Notes: generated from the sequence alone by a model not told the origin. DNA of 64,000 nucleotides from Heterocephalus glaber (GCF_000247695.1 NW_004624781.1:7975366-8039365), one strand, 5' to 3'. Counted from the stretch's first letter, positions 1-11,100 are shown. Translations and numbers: made by a program.

Positions 1-83
1 AGTTCCCAATGAGAAATGTAATTGTGTTGTATACCTACAATGTACCAATAAAAGAATTTAATACCAAAAAAAAAAAAAAAAAA
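1..83 (+). mobile_element. L1 3' terminus with poly-A
   Basis: The window opens inside the 3' end of a LINE-1. The text tgtaccaataaaag followed by an 18-base A-run matches the ends of the L1 copies at 12.5, 39.1 and 58.4 kb. Confidence 0.75.
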
Positions 84-87
84 GGAA

Positions 88-147
88 AGGGGTGGGAAAG
101 TAGCTCAGTGCAAGGGGCCTAGGTTCGATCCTCAGTACAAAAAAAAA
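88..147 (+). mobile_element. ID-like half of a B1-dID SINE
   Basis: A short tRNA-like unit with tagctcagtg (A box) and ggttcgatcctcagtac (B box) and an A-rich tail. The B1 half is absent. Confidence 0.65.
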
Positions 148-158
148 TTTTTTTTCTT

Positions 159-215
159 CATAATTTGATTACCTCAAGTATTTATTATAGCAACAGAAAA
201 CTGACTAAGACAGTT
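159..215 (+). mobile_element. MaLR-type LTR 3' end fragment
   Basis: The text tatagcaacagaaaactga followed by ctaagaca matches the 3' terminus of ERVL-MaLR LTRs (compare 32,290-32,330). Confidence 0.5.
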
Positions 216-308
216 AGTTGGCTAAGATTATATGGCTACCAAATGATGAGCTAGTATTCCACTCAGGCAATCTGACTCCAGAATCCATTCAGTAAAACCA
301 AAAACAAT

Positions 309-310
309 CT

Positions 311-343
<33 letters not shown>
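309..343. repeat. (CT)n microsatellite
   Basis: An almost pure CT run of about 35 bases. Confidence 0.95.
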
Positions 344-348
<5 letters not shown>

Positions 349-399
349 ATTAAGAATTTATTGTTCTCTTTAAAAATCAAATACTTTTATTTTGAGGAA
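344..399 (+). mobile_element. Short L1M 3'-end fragment
   Basis: About 56 bases nearly identical to 2,233-2,293, which is the tail of an old L1. It is either a second L1M tail or a local duplicate. Confidence 0.4.
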
Positions 400-571
400 A
401 GATCAACTGATGGATTCTGTCTGTCTCTCCCTCATAAAAATACAGCAAGTTGCTTAGGCTCGAGTAAAGAGTATAGGGAGAAATTTGGATTTAACCTTGC
501 AAGTAAATAAAAGGTCACTGAAGATCTAAAGCGAAAGGGTGATGTTATCAGATTTGCAAAGGAAAACAAAG

Positions 572-711
572 GCCAGGCGTGATGATGCATGCCTGTAATC
601 CCAGCACTTGGAGGCAGGAGGATCACCATGAGTTCAAGGCCAGCCTGGGCTACACAGAGTTCTACGCCAGCCTGAACTAGATGGTGAGACTCTGTTTCAA
701 AAAAAAAAAAA
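572..711 (+). mobile_element. B1 SINE with internal duplication
   Basis: Starts gccaggcgtgatg, contains tgtaatcccagcacttgg, and has a doubled gccagcctg segment before the A tail. Confidence 0.9.
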
Positions 712-717
712 GCAAAA

Positions 718-850
718 TTAAGCAGAGAGTTTGGCACACACCTGTAATCTCAACACTCTGGGAGGGTAAGGCAGGAGGATTCCAAGTTCAATCCCAGTTT
801 GCATAATTTATCCATTTAGTGAGACCCTGTTTTAAAAAAAAAAAAAAAAA
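718..850 (+). mobile_element. B1 SINE, diverged
   Basis: The text cacacctgtaatctcaacac and ggcaggaggat identify a B1. It ends in a 17-base A tail. Confidence 0.8.
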
Positions 851-856
851 TCCAAA

Positions 857-937
857 GACCAGGGATTTAGCTCAGTGGCTCTATGCCTGTCTCTCAGGCA
901 CAAGGTCCTGAGTTTGAACCCTGGTACAAAAAAAACC
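857..937 (+). mobile_element. ID-type SINE
   Basis: gggatttagctcagtgg and gagtttgaaccctggtac are the A-box and B-box regions of the ID family in this window. Confidence 0.88.
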
Positions 938-1011
938 CTCAAAAAACAAAAAACAAAACAAAATCCAGGTGAAGTAGCTCAGCATACTTCAATTCCCAAA
1001 ACTGAGAGTGA

Positions 1012-1053
1012 GACACACACACACACACACACACACACTCAGACACACACACA
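1012..1053. repeat. (CA)n microsatellite
   Basis: A CA run with a few interruptions. It follows an apparent ID remnant at about 962-1,010. Confidence 0.9.
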
Positions 1054-1629
1054 GACAGTGAGTGACACAGACATGCAGGCAATCAGTAAAGGAGTCAGGT
1101 ATGATTAGAATCTCTGGTTCACATGGTCAAAGGCACTAAGCACTGAGCACACAGCAATGAAGAAGGCAGACCAAACACATGGCCTCTGGAGCTGAAATTC
1201 CAATGAATGGCTATTCCATTACTGGAAGAAAAAGGGAAAAAGAAAAAAGAAAAGAAAATTTTGGTTCAAAAGGAGACTTCAGAGAAAAATATATGTGATT
1301 TGGTGTTTAAAAAATTTTTTTTAAAACTTTGCCAGCACTGTAAAAAGAGACTGGAAGTATATAAGGAAAAGAAATACATAAGATTTTTCCAGTGCATAAT
1401 TTGAAGGGGTCTTCAGAGAATTTTTAATGATATGAAAATAATATATGAATATAAATAAAAATATAATTTCCACCTACTTGGCAGATGAAAGAACTGAACA
1501 TACTCAAGTTGGCAAGAGAATGTCAAAGAACATCACAAAACAAATATTTTTATGCAGTTGGTACCTTTTCTAGCAGTTAGCTGGTAATATGTATAAATAT
1601 GAAAATTTTAGTACCAAAGCATGCCCTCT
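1054..1629. other. No gene seen
   Basis: AT-rich sequence with short chance reading frames. No repeat or coding signal recognised. Confidence 0.5.
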
Positions 1630-1715
1630 GGCATTAAAATTCCATTTCTAGAATTTATATCAAGAAGATAACAGGACAGATGGACAAAGATATATGATGT
1701 ACAGTTTGCTTCAAT

Positions 1716-1798
1716 TTTTTTTTCTGGTACCAGGAATCAAATGCAGGATCTTGCACTTGCCAGGCAGGTGCGGCGCCACTGAGCTACATCCCCAGATT
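1716..1798 (-). mobile_element. ID-type SINE
   Basis: Reverse orientation: a T-run, then ggtaccaggaatcaaat, ending ccactgagctacatcccc. Confidence 0.9.
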
Positions 1799-1803
1799 CA
1801 ATG

Positions 1804-1904
1804 TTTTTTTGTTTTTTGGGGGGTTTTTTGGAACCAGGGAACGAACTCGGGACCTTGTACTAGCAAGGCAGGCGGCAGAACCACTGAGCTAAATCCCTGG
1901 CCCT
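1804..1904 (-). mobile_element. ID-type SINE
   Basis: Reverse copy with a long T-rich tail. A direct repeat ttcaatgtt flanks it (1,797 region and 1,905 region), a plausible target-site duplication. Confidence 0.9.
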
Positions 1905-2502
1905 TCAATGTTGTTTTTAATAGGCAAATAGAAACAGAAAAAAACAAAACAAACACCAGGAACAATTTAAATGTCCATCACAGAAATATCTCTATCTACT
2001 CTCCAGGAAAGGTATCTACAATATATATTTTAGTAAATAAAAAGAAAAAAGTTACAGTACAGCCTGTACTCTGTTCACTCATTAATGTTAACTTGATTTC
2101 TACATGAGTGTATATGACTCTTACACAATGTGCACATCAGTGAATGCAATTAACAGGGTGAGATTCTTCTAGCGGTGTTCTCTGGGTAGTGAGAGTCTAG
2201 ATGATTTTTAGTTTATCATATTTTTCAGTTTTTCATTACATTAAGAATTTATTATTCTGTTTAAAAATCAAATACTTTTTATTTTGAGGGAAAGAGGAAA
2301 AATAAATATGTGATGGTTTAAGAAAAGGGATCTGAGCTAACAGGAATGGGCAGGTAGGGGGGAGTGAGGACAGCACAGCCCATTAAGTAGAAAGAGGGAC
2401 AGAAGGATAGGACAGAAGTCAGAACATCCACAGCACTGGCCACTGGACATGTGGCCCAATACAGGTGAGTGTTCCTAAGAGCTGGGGGGGGGGGCAATAT
2501 CT

Positions 2503-2713
2503 CAGTAACCTTTGTAAGGCATATATCCCTTACATATATATACATATACATATATACACACATATATACATATACACATATACATATATACACACATAAA
2601 TATATACATACATATACATATATACACACATATAAACACATATATACATATATACACATATATACATATATATGTATATATACACACATATATATGCCTT
2701 ACAAAGATTACTG
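2503..2713. repeat. TA/CA microsatellite inside a 24-base inverted repeat
   Basis: An alternating purine-pyrimidine (TATACA)-type array at 2,527-2,689 is bracketed by inverted arms 2,503-2,526 and 2,690-2,713. The arms match at 23 of 24 positions. The whole can fold into a long hairpin. Confidence 0.9.
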
Positions 2714-3850
2714 ATTATATATATTCATATCTTAAGGACAGCCTGTATTCATCTGATTCCAGCTGCCTAGAATAAACGAGCATATTCCACACATACACAA
2801 AATCTTTGTTGAGAAACAGCAATCCAAAATCCCTCTGAGGCAACCAGAACCCTGCCTGGAACAGAGCCAGAATAAACCATGTTTCCAGCACTTCTGAGAA
2901 AACAGCGGCTGCTGCTTATCAAATTAAAATGCAAAGCAGCTCACTCTAGTGTCACTGGGACCTGTCAGAAAGGGATTATGGTTCCCACCCCAAGGATGCA
3001 GGTCAGCTAAACAATACCCATCTTCCTGTGCTGAGAAGGAGGAGGAGGAAGAGAAAGATTAGGCCTGTTTCCAAATAGCAGTCGCGGCTGCTTGTTACCG
3101 TGGTAACCTCTTTTCCCTGAGCTGTTCTCATTTGTCTCTCTCTGCCTGACCTTCATGTTGCGTTGACAGGAACCGAGGAGGGAAAGGTGCCCGCCTGCCA
3201 GCTAAGCACTCAAGCTGAGGGCACTGAGCAAGAAAAGGAGGCACTCAAAGTCCTCTCATTCTAGACTTGAAACTGTGACCTTAGAGCGATTAGAGTGCTG
3301 AAAGAGATTTCTGGTGGCCCCTGTCATTCCATCCTTCCTCCCCTGCTCTCAGGGCCACCTCATTTCTCTGATATATCCTTTTAGTGTGAGGAATCTGAGT
3401 CAGAGTCAAGTGAGTAGGTGAGAAGTCACCCAGAGGAGGAAAAACAAGGCACGACAAGCTGAAGAACAGAGATAATAAAATATTAACTCAAAGCTGCCTG
3501 AGACAGCTATTAGCAGAGCGCTAAGTCCCTCTCCTAGATTCCTCTCTCCAGACCTGCTGCCTGTGCTGCCTCAGAGAGGTGTGAGGGCAATTAAGGTACT
3601 CAGGACCAGGGCTGGGAAGGGCCCCAAATCTTAGTGCTTTCTACTGTTTTTCAAGCCCTAGGTACATACAATTAAAGTATCCCCTATATGAAGCTCTTGA
3701 ATTATACAATGAATGTAGAGCTGTAAATGAAAGAGATGGGTGAATGCATAGAAATTAGAAACTGTTATTAAGGAAAAAAACCAGGGCACGTGCTAACAGA
3801 ACCTATAGTGGGTGCTACCTAGTACAGTCAGGGATGGTAACTCTGAAGAG
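2714..3850. other. SINE-free non-coding stretch
   Basis: No B1, ID or L1 text is visible in over 1.1 kb and no convincing reading frame. GC-richer islets occur near 3,080-3,210. It includes the X-box-like site listed separately. Confidence 0.5.
3094..3107. promoter_or_regulatory. RFX X-box-like site
   Basis: GTTACCGTGGTAAC: two perfect inverted half-sites GTTACC and GGTAAC with a 2-base spacer. This fits the RFX-family X-box consensus (GTNRCC, 0-3 bases, RGYAAC). The flanks gtcgcggctgc and cctcttttcc are not repeat-derived as far as I can tell. Occupancy is unproven. Confidence 0.45.
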
Positions 3851-3854
3851 GTTG

Positions 3855-4085
3855 GATTTAAACAGACCTAGAAGGTGAGGAAGAGTCTGTCACATAAAGA
3901 ACCAAGGAATAAGCAGTACTGGGAGAGGGAACAGTGTATGCAAACCTCTAAGGCAAGAAAGAGCTTGGCATACATTTGAAGTTCATATTTCATACTACTA
4001 GAGACACACCCTGGGAAAATTGGGAAAATAAGTTTGATTTTAGAAACTGAGGAGGCCCAGGGAAAGAGGAATATTGAAATAGCCG
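3855..4085 (+). repeat. Ancient mammalian interspersed repeat, family not named
   Basis: Text such as gcaagaaagagcttggca preceded by a variant of aacagtgtatgcaaa recurs in a known old mammalian repeat. Related segments lie at 16.7-17.8 and 40.24-40.56 kb. Confidence 0.5.
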
Positions 4086-4237
4086 GCCAAATGTTAGCCC
4101 CTGAGTTCAAATGACTGAGCTATTAACAAATCAATCACGAAAATGGTATGGCCTATGGACAACTCACTTACCCACGTCTTAGGAAAAAGCGACAATACCG
4201 AAGTCACTTTTCTGCTGACATTCCAAAACACACTTTG

Positions 4238-4386
4238 TAGCCAGGTGTGGAGATGAATGCCTGTAATCCTAGCACTCAAGAGGTTGAGGCAGGAGGACTG
4301 CTGCAAGTGTGAGGCTAGCCTAGGCTACAGTGAATTGAAGGCCAGCTGGGGGTGCATGATGAGGCCGTGTCTCAAAAACAAAACAA
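4238..4386 (+). mobile_element. B1 SINE with internal duplication
   Basis: gtagccaggtgtgg start, cctgtaatcctagcactc, and doubled ggccagc segments. Confidence 0.88.
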
Positions 4387-4495
4387 CGCCCCAAAAACTC
4401 CCTGTAAGAGGACTAACTTCCATCAGTTCATCCTAAATGGTATCCTCAAACCCATTAGAGACTTTAACCAGAAAGTACTGATTTATGTTAAAGAG

Positions 4496-4545
4496 CTTCT
4501 AAAGGAGGTAGAGCTTCTAAAGGAGGTTCTAAAGGAGGCCCCATT
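4496..4545 (+). repeat. Short tandem repeat, three units
   Basis: The unit ttctaaaggaggt is repeated three times with small spacer differences. Confidence 0.7.
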
Positions 4546-4565
4546 TTTCTTTGTTTTTGGTGGTA

Positions 4566-4723
4566 GTTTTTTTTGGTTTTTTTTTTCGGACAAGGTCTCA
4601 CTTGTAGTTCAGGCTGGCCTTGAGCTCACTGTGTAGCCCAAGCTGGCCTCAAACTCTCAGTGATCTTCTTGCTGCAGCCTCCTGAGGGCTGGGATTACAT
4701 GTGTACCACCATGCTTGGCATGG
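4566..4723 (-). mobile_element. B1 SINE with internal duplication
   Basis: Reverse copy: T-run, acaaggtctcac, two ggctggcct segments, then gctgggattac. Confidence 0.9.
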
Positions 4724-4737
4724 CCTTGTTTTAGACT

Positions 4738-4830
4738 CGGGTTTTCACCATTAAGCTGTATAACTGCAGGCAAATCACTTCACTTCTCTGAACTTCAACT
4801 TAAGAAATGAAGCAGCTGCACCTCACAATC
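4738..4830 (+). mobile_element. MIR fragment
   Basis: The text ctgcaggcaaatcacttcac followed by ttctctgaacttca matches the MIR core. Confidence 0.6.
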
Positions 4831-5757
4831 TCAAGGAGACTGCATTAGAGCTGTTCCGGTTTCAAGTGACAGAAAAGCACAGCCAAACTGGTATAAAGGA
4901 GACTTTAGCACCACTCACGTCGGAGAAGAAGCCCAACCAGCCCTGGCCTGACACAGGGGCTCTTTCCATCCCTCCATTCCTTCTGCACCTTTCTCCGGCC
5001 CAGTCCCATTCCCACCCAGGCTGCCTTCCTTGGTGGCTGCAGCAGTTCAAGCTTTCAAGTTGTTAACTTTGAACCCTCTGGGAAGAGACAGGTGCTTTTC
5101 TAACTGCACTCACTAAAATCCTTCAGATTCATTCTAATTGAACCAGATTTTGGAGTTTAAAAGCCAATCTTAAAATCTTTATATTCTGTAAATATCCTCT
5201 CAAGTCTTTGCCTTTTCAGGTTTGAATTTTACAAACCATAGTGCACATGTCATTTTGTCTGTCCAGCATCCTTCCTTCTCGTGGAAAGCTGCCCCTCTCC
5301 CAATCCATGTGTTCCTCAGGCTTCTGGGAGTGCATTCACCTATTCCCTTACTTCTTCTAAAATCAGTTGCTGGAGAAATCTTTCTTTACTTTTTTTTAGA
5401 AAGCACAGCCATCCTTCATCCTTAATAGCATAATCAAATTTAATGTCTCCTCTCTTCAAAGTACTGAACTTTTGCATCTTCCTGAAATATAATAGCTGAA
5501 CAATAGTCAATGATTCCACCACAAAATTGTTAATACCTGATAGCAAATACAAATCCTTATCCACTCAGTTCTACTACAGCAATGAGTATGGTTGGATTCT
5601 CAAAACACTCTGAATTGCTTTTGAAGATGGAGGCCCAATTATAACTTTCAGATTATAAAAGCCCTGATTATCATAATTTCACTGCATCCCAAACATTTGC
5701 ACATCAATTAAAACAATTTAAATAAGATGTTATAATTTAAAACATTTAGACAAAAAA
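4831..5757. other. Non-coding; first part probably an old repeat
   Basis: 4,852-5,080 resembles an old eutherian repeat from memory (gtgacagaaaagcacagcc). The remainder shows nothing recognisable. Confidence 0.4.
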
Positions 5758-5838
5758 TTTTTGGTAGTACTGATAATTGAACCCAGGACCTTCCACATGC
5801 CAGGCAAGTGCTCTACCACTGAGATACATTCCTAGCTC
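5758..5838 (-). mobile_element. Older ID SINE
   Basis: Reverse copy with gcaagtgctctaccactgag, the ancestral ID form, unlike the younger copies. Confidence 0.8.
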
Positions 5839-5903
5839 TAAAATATTCTACTTTTGTATTTGTATTTATCTCCAAAGGCTGATAACATCTTCTGTTTGTT
5901 TTT

Positions 5904-6000
5904 ATTATTATTATTATTATTTTGGTACTGGGGATCAAACTCGGATCCTTGCACTTGCGAGGCAGGCGGCAGAACCACTGAGCTAAAAAATCCCGGGCTC
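5904..6000 (-). mobile_element. ID-type SINE
   Basis: Its tail has become a (TTA)n run. Flanks cttctgtttgttttta and cttctgttcgttttta form a target-site duplication. Confidence 0.92.
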
Positions 6001-6844
6001 TTCTGTTCGTTTTTAATGTCTTCCTAACTATAACCCTGTAAACTGATATTTACAGTCACTGTTTTTGTCTTTATTTAAGGAGGTCAACACTGATTTCTGG
6101 ATTCTTTTCCTGGGCTGTAATGACTACAGAAAACACAGGTACAAATACACATAAGCGCATGCTGGACACACACACACATGATCTTTATTTATCCATAGGT
6201 GACATCCAAATAGTTAAGGTCCCAAAATGTGGATACTGAGCAGTCTGAGCTCCTCTAAAGCCAGGACACATAAGGCTAGATTTCTTAGGGCACGGGTTAG
6301 AAGGTGAGATTTCCAATCAGCAGGCAGTTAGCAGCCACACAAGATTTAAGTGGGGTCGATGTGCGGTATGCTTTTCTTTCCCTCTCTAATTTATCCCGAC
6401 AGATGATCCCAAATTCAGATCTTTAACTTTCTAGCAAGGTGGAATAATGTTCAGTTTTTATCAATATGATCAATCATACCATATCTAATACTGTATTTTA
6501 CCAGCATTTATTAGTCTGTTTTCACTGTCACTTATCTGTGAATGCTACCAAGAGCTTTCTAAAAGGATAGTTTTCCCTGCCAAATATCTTAAGTGTTTGA
6601 GCCTGTCTCTAATATGAAAGAGAATTCAAACCATTTTATTTATAATTTTAACCTTGTAGGAAGGGAAATCTCACATAAAAGAATGTCCCTGAAGCACTCC
6701 TCAGAGGTGGACTATTTTAGAAATAACTCCAGGAGGGCTTTGGTATAAGAATGCATGAGATAAGGGAAGAAAGATTTTTTCAAATAGAAATAAACAGTGA
6801 AGCAGGAGGAGACTATGATGAAGCGGAAGAAACTTAGAAGATAA
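6001..6844. other. No gene seen
   Basis: Non-coding; nothing recognised. Confidence 0.5.
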
Positions 6845-7035
6845 GCTACCTCAAGTTCAGACAGATCCTCCACTATTAGCTGTGCAACATCAGGCTAGTC
6901 ATTTAACTTCTTTAAGCCACAGTTTTTCCATTAAAATGAAAATCATACTAGTACATATTTCATTGAGCTAGTACAAGAATTAAATGGAGTATCATACAAA
7001 AAGCATTGAGCACTCTTGCCTGGCACATTAGCTAG
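6845..7035 (+). mobile_element. MIR
   Basis: In order: tgtgcaacatcaggc, catttaacttctttaagcc, and tgcctggcacatta near the end, matching MIR from core to 3' part. Confidence 0.75.
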
Positions 7036-7914
7036 ATACCAGAGCTCTTTTCAGGTTAAGAATACATCAGGAGTTGGGAACTAAGTCATTAATTTAAAAG
7101 AAAAAAAGATTAAGTTTTTCTCTTTTTTTCTGTCCCTTTTTCAGGCTGTATATAAGAACACACAACAGAAGGACCTTCTCCAATTCTCATACTACAATAC
7201 TATGGATTCCATCCTAAGAACTAAAATGGAACTTGCTAGTGTTCATCTGAGCAAACCAGGAACAATTCCAGGAGAGAAAGTCCCCAAAAAATCTGCTGTA
7301 TAAACCTCCTGCTCTATTTGTGTAGCTAAAACACTGTCTCTGTTGCACTATGAAGACTGGGAAAGAGGTTGTCATAATCTTCAGTAGTCTCTACGAACTT
7401 CTCCTTCCCCTTCCCCTTTGTAGCAAATAACGCATACTCCAAAAACACGCTCTCCCCAAGCAGACAAAACCAGTCAGCAGGCGACAAATTAGCATTAATC
7501 CTGTAATTCTCTAAGGAGTTGGAGAGAAGGTACTTAATCTTCACTTTAATGAGGCATTTGGCTAATCACTTGACTGCAAACATACTTCTTAGGTATCTTT
7601 AAAAAGTCCTGAGAAGTCTTTCAATCTGCTCCTCCTGCTCTCTCTACAATAAGCAGACTTTAAATCTGCAAAGGAAAGTTTCCTGGTTTCTGTTACACAT
7701 TTTTCTACCATCATCAAGATTTTTAGACACTGGTCTTGGGATTCTTATGAGATCAAAAACTGTTAGGATTGTTTCATCTCTTCTAAATTCTAATCTTATC
7801 TAAATCCAAACTGTTAAGCACTGTCAAGGGTCATCTATCCTTAGTTGTACTATTAACTTGGGCTCTTTTTCTCTATTTTTTTTTCCTCTACCAACTGCTT
7901 CCTTCCTTTTATTT
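7036..7914. other. No gene seen
   Basis: Non-coding; a short reverse frame at 7,326-7,544 has no supporting features. Confidence 0.5.
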
Positions 7915-8035
7915 TTAAAAATTCATTGTTTATTGGTACATTTTAGATATATGTAATGATCACATGCATCATAGGGAATTTGTACCTAAACATGATATAT
8001 CTTGATTATTTTTTATCCCATTTCCCTACCCTCCC
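7915..8035 (-). mobile_element. L1 3' end
   Basis: ttattggtacattttagat is the reverse complement of the L1 terminus seen at 12.5 kb. Confidence 0.75.
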
Positions 8036-8039
8036 TTCT

Positions 8040-8189
8040 GGGAACTGAACCCAGGGCCTTTGCACTGAGCCCCCCTCCCCTTTGGAGTCAGGGTCTTGCT
8101 GTGTAGTTCAGGCTGGCCTCAAACTCACTATGTAGCCCAGTCTGGGCTCAAGCTCCTCCTGAGCTGTGTGTGCACCACCACACCCAGCT
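8040..8189 (-). mobile_element. B1-dID dimer, diverged
   Basis: The ID-derived part (gggaactgaacccagggcc) precedes a reverse B1 with ggctggcctcaaactc. Confidence 0.75.
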
Positions 8190-8207
8190 TCTCAGTGCCT
8201 TTTAAGT

Positions 8208-8326
8208 TTTTAAATTTTGAGACAGGGTCTTACTAGGTCACTAAGTTACCCAGGCTGGGCTTGAACCTCTGATCCTTCTGCCTTCTGAGTGCTAGGATTA
8301 CTGGCATAAACTACTATGCCCAGCTT
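8208..8326 (-). mobile_element. B1 SINE
   Basis: ttttgagacagggtcttac through ctactatgcccagctt. Confidence 0.85.
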
Positions 8327-9230
8327 ACTATGGGCTTTAGTACAGATGTTTCCATCAAAATGAAAATGTCTACATTCAGACAAGCATTTTAATAAAAATA
8401 AGGCACTGAGAACCACAAACCTCTTCAAAATGATAGGAATGAGATAAAGACAAGGGCTTTTAGACTGACATCAGGTCTGGGACTGCAAGCATGGCCAATG
8501 CTGAAAGAACACACTTTTGTGCCCCAGAGGGTTACGTATATTTCAAACACAATAAACACTGGAGTAGTTCAGATGCACTTTCCCTTAGAAGAGAAGACAT
8601 CTTTCAATCTATGAAATAATAAAATGCCTATTTTGGAAGAATTTTCACATTTTCTGAGTCTCACAGTCAGGTCTAGTCCCAAAGATGCTTTTTTCACCAC
8701 CCCTTTCCCCAGGTTTTGTTCAGGACGCTAGAGATTCGATACATTTTTTGTGCCAATACTGGACTGATGTGATTCAGTACAGATTAGGAGGAGAATGCAA
8801 GGATATACATAGATACATGCAAGAAGCAGCAAGAAACTAAACCAAGACACAACTCCAAGAATGGAGAGAGACTCACACCCAAGAGAAACATTACTTTTGC
8901 ATGTCTACCACAGACATGTGACAGAAACACAGCTCTTCTCCCTCGCTGCTGAATAAATGTAAATCAAAGAATTTTTGTCTAATCTCCTACAGAGAGAAAA
9001 AACAATGAAGTCACATTTCAAGAAGTTCCCATTTCATTATATATAGTATTGCAAGCCACGTGGCAAAGTACCAAATTATTACATTATCATCTTAGTGTGT
9101 CTAGACTTTCCATTCAGAGGGAAAGCCTGTATTTGCATATATTCAGGAGTATGTTCTCATGGTACCATGTCCTTGATTTATACTCCAATTAGCTATATTC
9201 CTTTCTTTGCTTATTTCTTTTTTGTATGTT
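8327..9230. other. No gene seen
   Basis: Non-coding; no repeat I can name. Confidence 0.5.
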
Positions 9231-9355
9231 TGTTTTTGAGACAGGGTGGGCCTTGAACTCACCCTGTAGCTCAGGCTGGCCTAGAACTCATGGAAATCTT
9301 CCTGCTGCAGCCTCCGGAGTGCTGGGATTATAGGGTGCACCACCATGCCCTGCAC
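9231..9355 (-). mobile_element. B1 SINE
   Basis: tttgagacagggtgggcc to accaccatgccctgc. Confidence 0.88.
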
Positions 9356-9388
9356 CTGGGCATTTCTTTTAAAGAGTGAGGGTAAGAA

Positions 9389-9498
9389 GCTGGGCATGGT
9401 GGTGCACGTCCGTAATCCCCGCACTCTGGAGGCTGAGGCAGGGGAGGGTAGTGAGTTTGAGGGCAGCCTGAGCTACATAGTGAAACCCTGTCTCAAAA
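9389..9498 (+). mobile_element. B1 SINE
   Basis: gctgggcatggtggtgcac to gaaaccctgtctcaaaatc. Its tail has expanded into the adjacent CA repeat. Confidence 0.9.

Positions 9499-9542
<44 letters not shown>
9499..9542. repeat. (CA)n microsatellite in a B1 tail
   Basis: About 22 uninterrupted CA units. Confidence 0.97.
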
Positions 9543-9544
<2 letters not shown>

Positions 9545-9639
9545 CAAGAAAAAAAGGATAAGAGAAAGACAAGATAGAATTCAGTATACATGCAGTGTAC
9601 ACTGTCCTTAATCATAACACTGGACATTTAAGGGAGTAT

Positions 9640-10411
9640 GATGTACTTACAATACTGGAAAAAGTTTTAAGTTGACAGTATGTACTAGGTACTGGTAACG
9701 CAAAGCTGCTGGAATCATGGACTGGTACAAATACTTTCATAACTTGGCCCTAACTCGCCAAGGAAAACATGTGCACACCTTCTGCCCACCCACTCCATTC
9801 CTTGGTTTGTACTCTAGAGAAAGCCTTAGATGTGTACAGAGACTTAAGCAATGCTCACAGTAGCAAAGTCTGTAATAGCAAAAATGTTGCAATCCAAATG
9901 TCTGTTGATAGACTGAGCTAGGTTCCTTAAACACATTTCCCTATCTTCATACAATAGAGCACTAGAGGCAGAGAAAGTTAATTACACTGCATGTATCAAC
10001 ATGGAAAGAACAAGTCACAGGAAAAAAAAAAGACATGACATTGTGACTCCATTTAAATAAAAAAATAAAAACAGGACAACAAAGAAACACTGCTTAAGAA
10101 TTACAGACAAACAGGGCTGGGGATTTAGCTCAGTGGTTTCGCTGCCTGCTGTGCAGTTGGCAAGGACCCGAGTTCAGTCCCCGGTACCAAAAACAAAAAA
10201 AAGAATTACAAACAGAAAAATATAGATGGGTAAATGATTAATATAAAATGCCAGTTAGTGGGGGCTAGAAGGAGAGAGAACAACTAAGGAAGAGTCACAA
10301 AGAAAGTTATAAACCTAATGTTTTATTTTTTCAGGTGGCTGACAGGCACAGGTGATCTTACTGTTCTCCTTAAGCTGTACAGGATATATTTCACAGTTCA
10401 AAACCAAGAGA
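9640..10411 (+). mobile_element. Old L1 3' region (L1M type)
   Basis: Text such as gtagcaaagtctgtaatagc followed by aaatgtctgttgatag, and a distal ctgtacaggatatatttcac, match the 3' part of old L1s. An ID interrupts it. Confidence 0.6.
10112..10203 (+). mobile_element. ID-type SINE, subfamily A
   Basis: Has gctgcctgctgtgcag and aaggacccgag. Target-site duplication aagaattaca on both sides. Confidence 0.95.
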
Positions 10412-10608
10412 AGCCAGGAGCGGTGGCGCATACCTGTAATCCCAGAACTCTCCAGGCAGAGGCGGGAGGATCACAAGTTCAAATTCAGCCTGGGCAATTT
10501 AGCAATGTAGCAAGACTCTGCCTCAAAATAAAAAAAGGGCCAGGGATGCAGCTCAGGGCAAAGGTCCTCCTGGGTCCAATCCCCAGTATCACAAAACAAA
10601 AACAAATA
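10412..10608 (+). mobile_element. B1-dID dimer
   Basis: B1 half ends gcctcaaaataaaaaaaggg, then gatgcagctcagggcaaagg begins the short ID half. A complete example of the dimer. Confidence 0.88.
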
Positions 10609-10649
10609 AAACTAAGAGAAACAAATTATACCAAGATGCAAAATATTCC

Positions 10650-10736
10650 CTTTTTTTTTTTTTGGTACTGGGGATCGAACTCGGGACTTTGCACTTTTGA
10701 GGCGGGTGGTGGAACCACTGAGCTAAATCCCCGGCC
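10650..10736 (-). mobile_element. ID-type SINE
   Basis: Flanked by aaaatattcc on both sides, a clean target-site duplication. Confidence 0.95.
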
Positions 10737-10964
10737 CAAAATATTCCTTATTATCTAGTGCTTACATGTGGTTAAAATGAACAAACAAGCAAGATTTCCT
10801 AATAACCTTGTTGGAGATTTTATGATCCAAATTAGTTTTCAGAAAAACTAAGCTAGAGAGCCTTAGCTAGTCTATGGGACTTCCCCCCATAGAGGAGGGA
10901 ATAACAAGCGATATTATTTTGCTCTGTGTCCTTACCTCACATAAAATGACTATTTTTGTAATGC

Positions 10965-11100
10965 TTCCCTCCGACAATGAACTGGAAGCTCCATGAAGGA
11001 GGGTATCTTCTCTCTCCTAAATGTCTCTTTTCACACTCTAGCACAGGGCTCGATCATGGGAAGAAGTCAACAAATATTTATGAATGAATGAATGGATGTC
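10965..11100 (+). mobile_element. L2 3' end
   Basis: ggaagctccatgaaggagg and tcaacaaatatttatgaatg are the usual L2 3' end text. Confidence 0.65.

Larger units (their letters stand above)
1630..2295 (+). mobile_element. Old L1 3' region (L1M type), SINE-interrupted
   Basis: The text aaatgtccatca and a downstream segment of the type tctgggtagtgagagtctag are typical of the 3' untranslated part of mammalian-wide L1s. Two ID copies interrupt it at 1,716-1,904. Confidence 0.6.

Noticed and set aside
857..937. tRNA gene
   Set aside because: A and B boxes come from ID SINEs. No cloverleaf with a proper anticodon arm is preserved, and the same text recurs dozens of times.
344..2293. Near-identical 56-base segments at 344-399 and 2,233-2,293 suggesting a local duplication
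   Set aside because: The second copy is the tail of an old L1. Two L1 tails explain the similarity more simply, although a local duplicate is not excluded.
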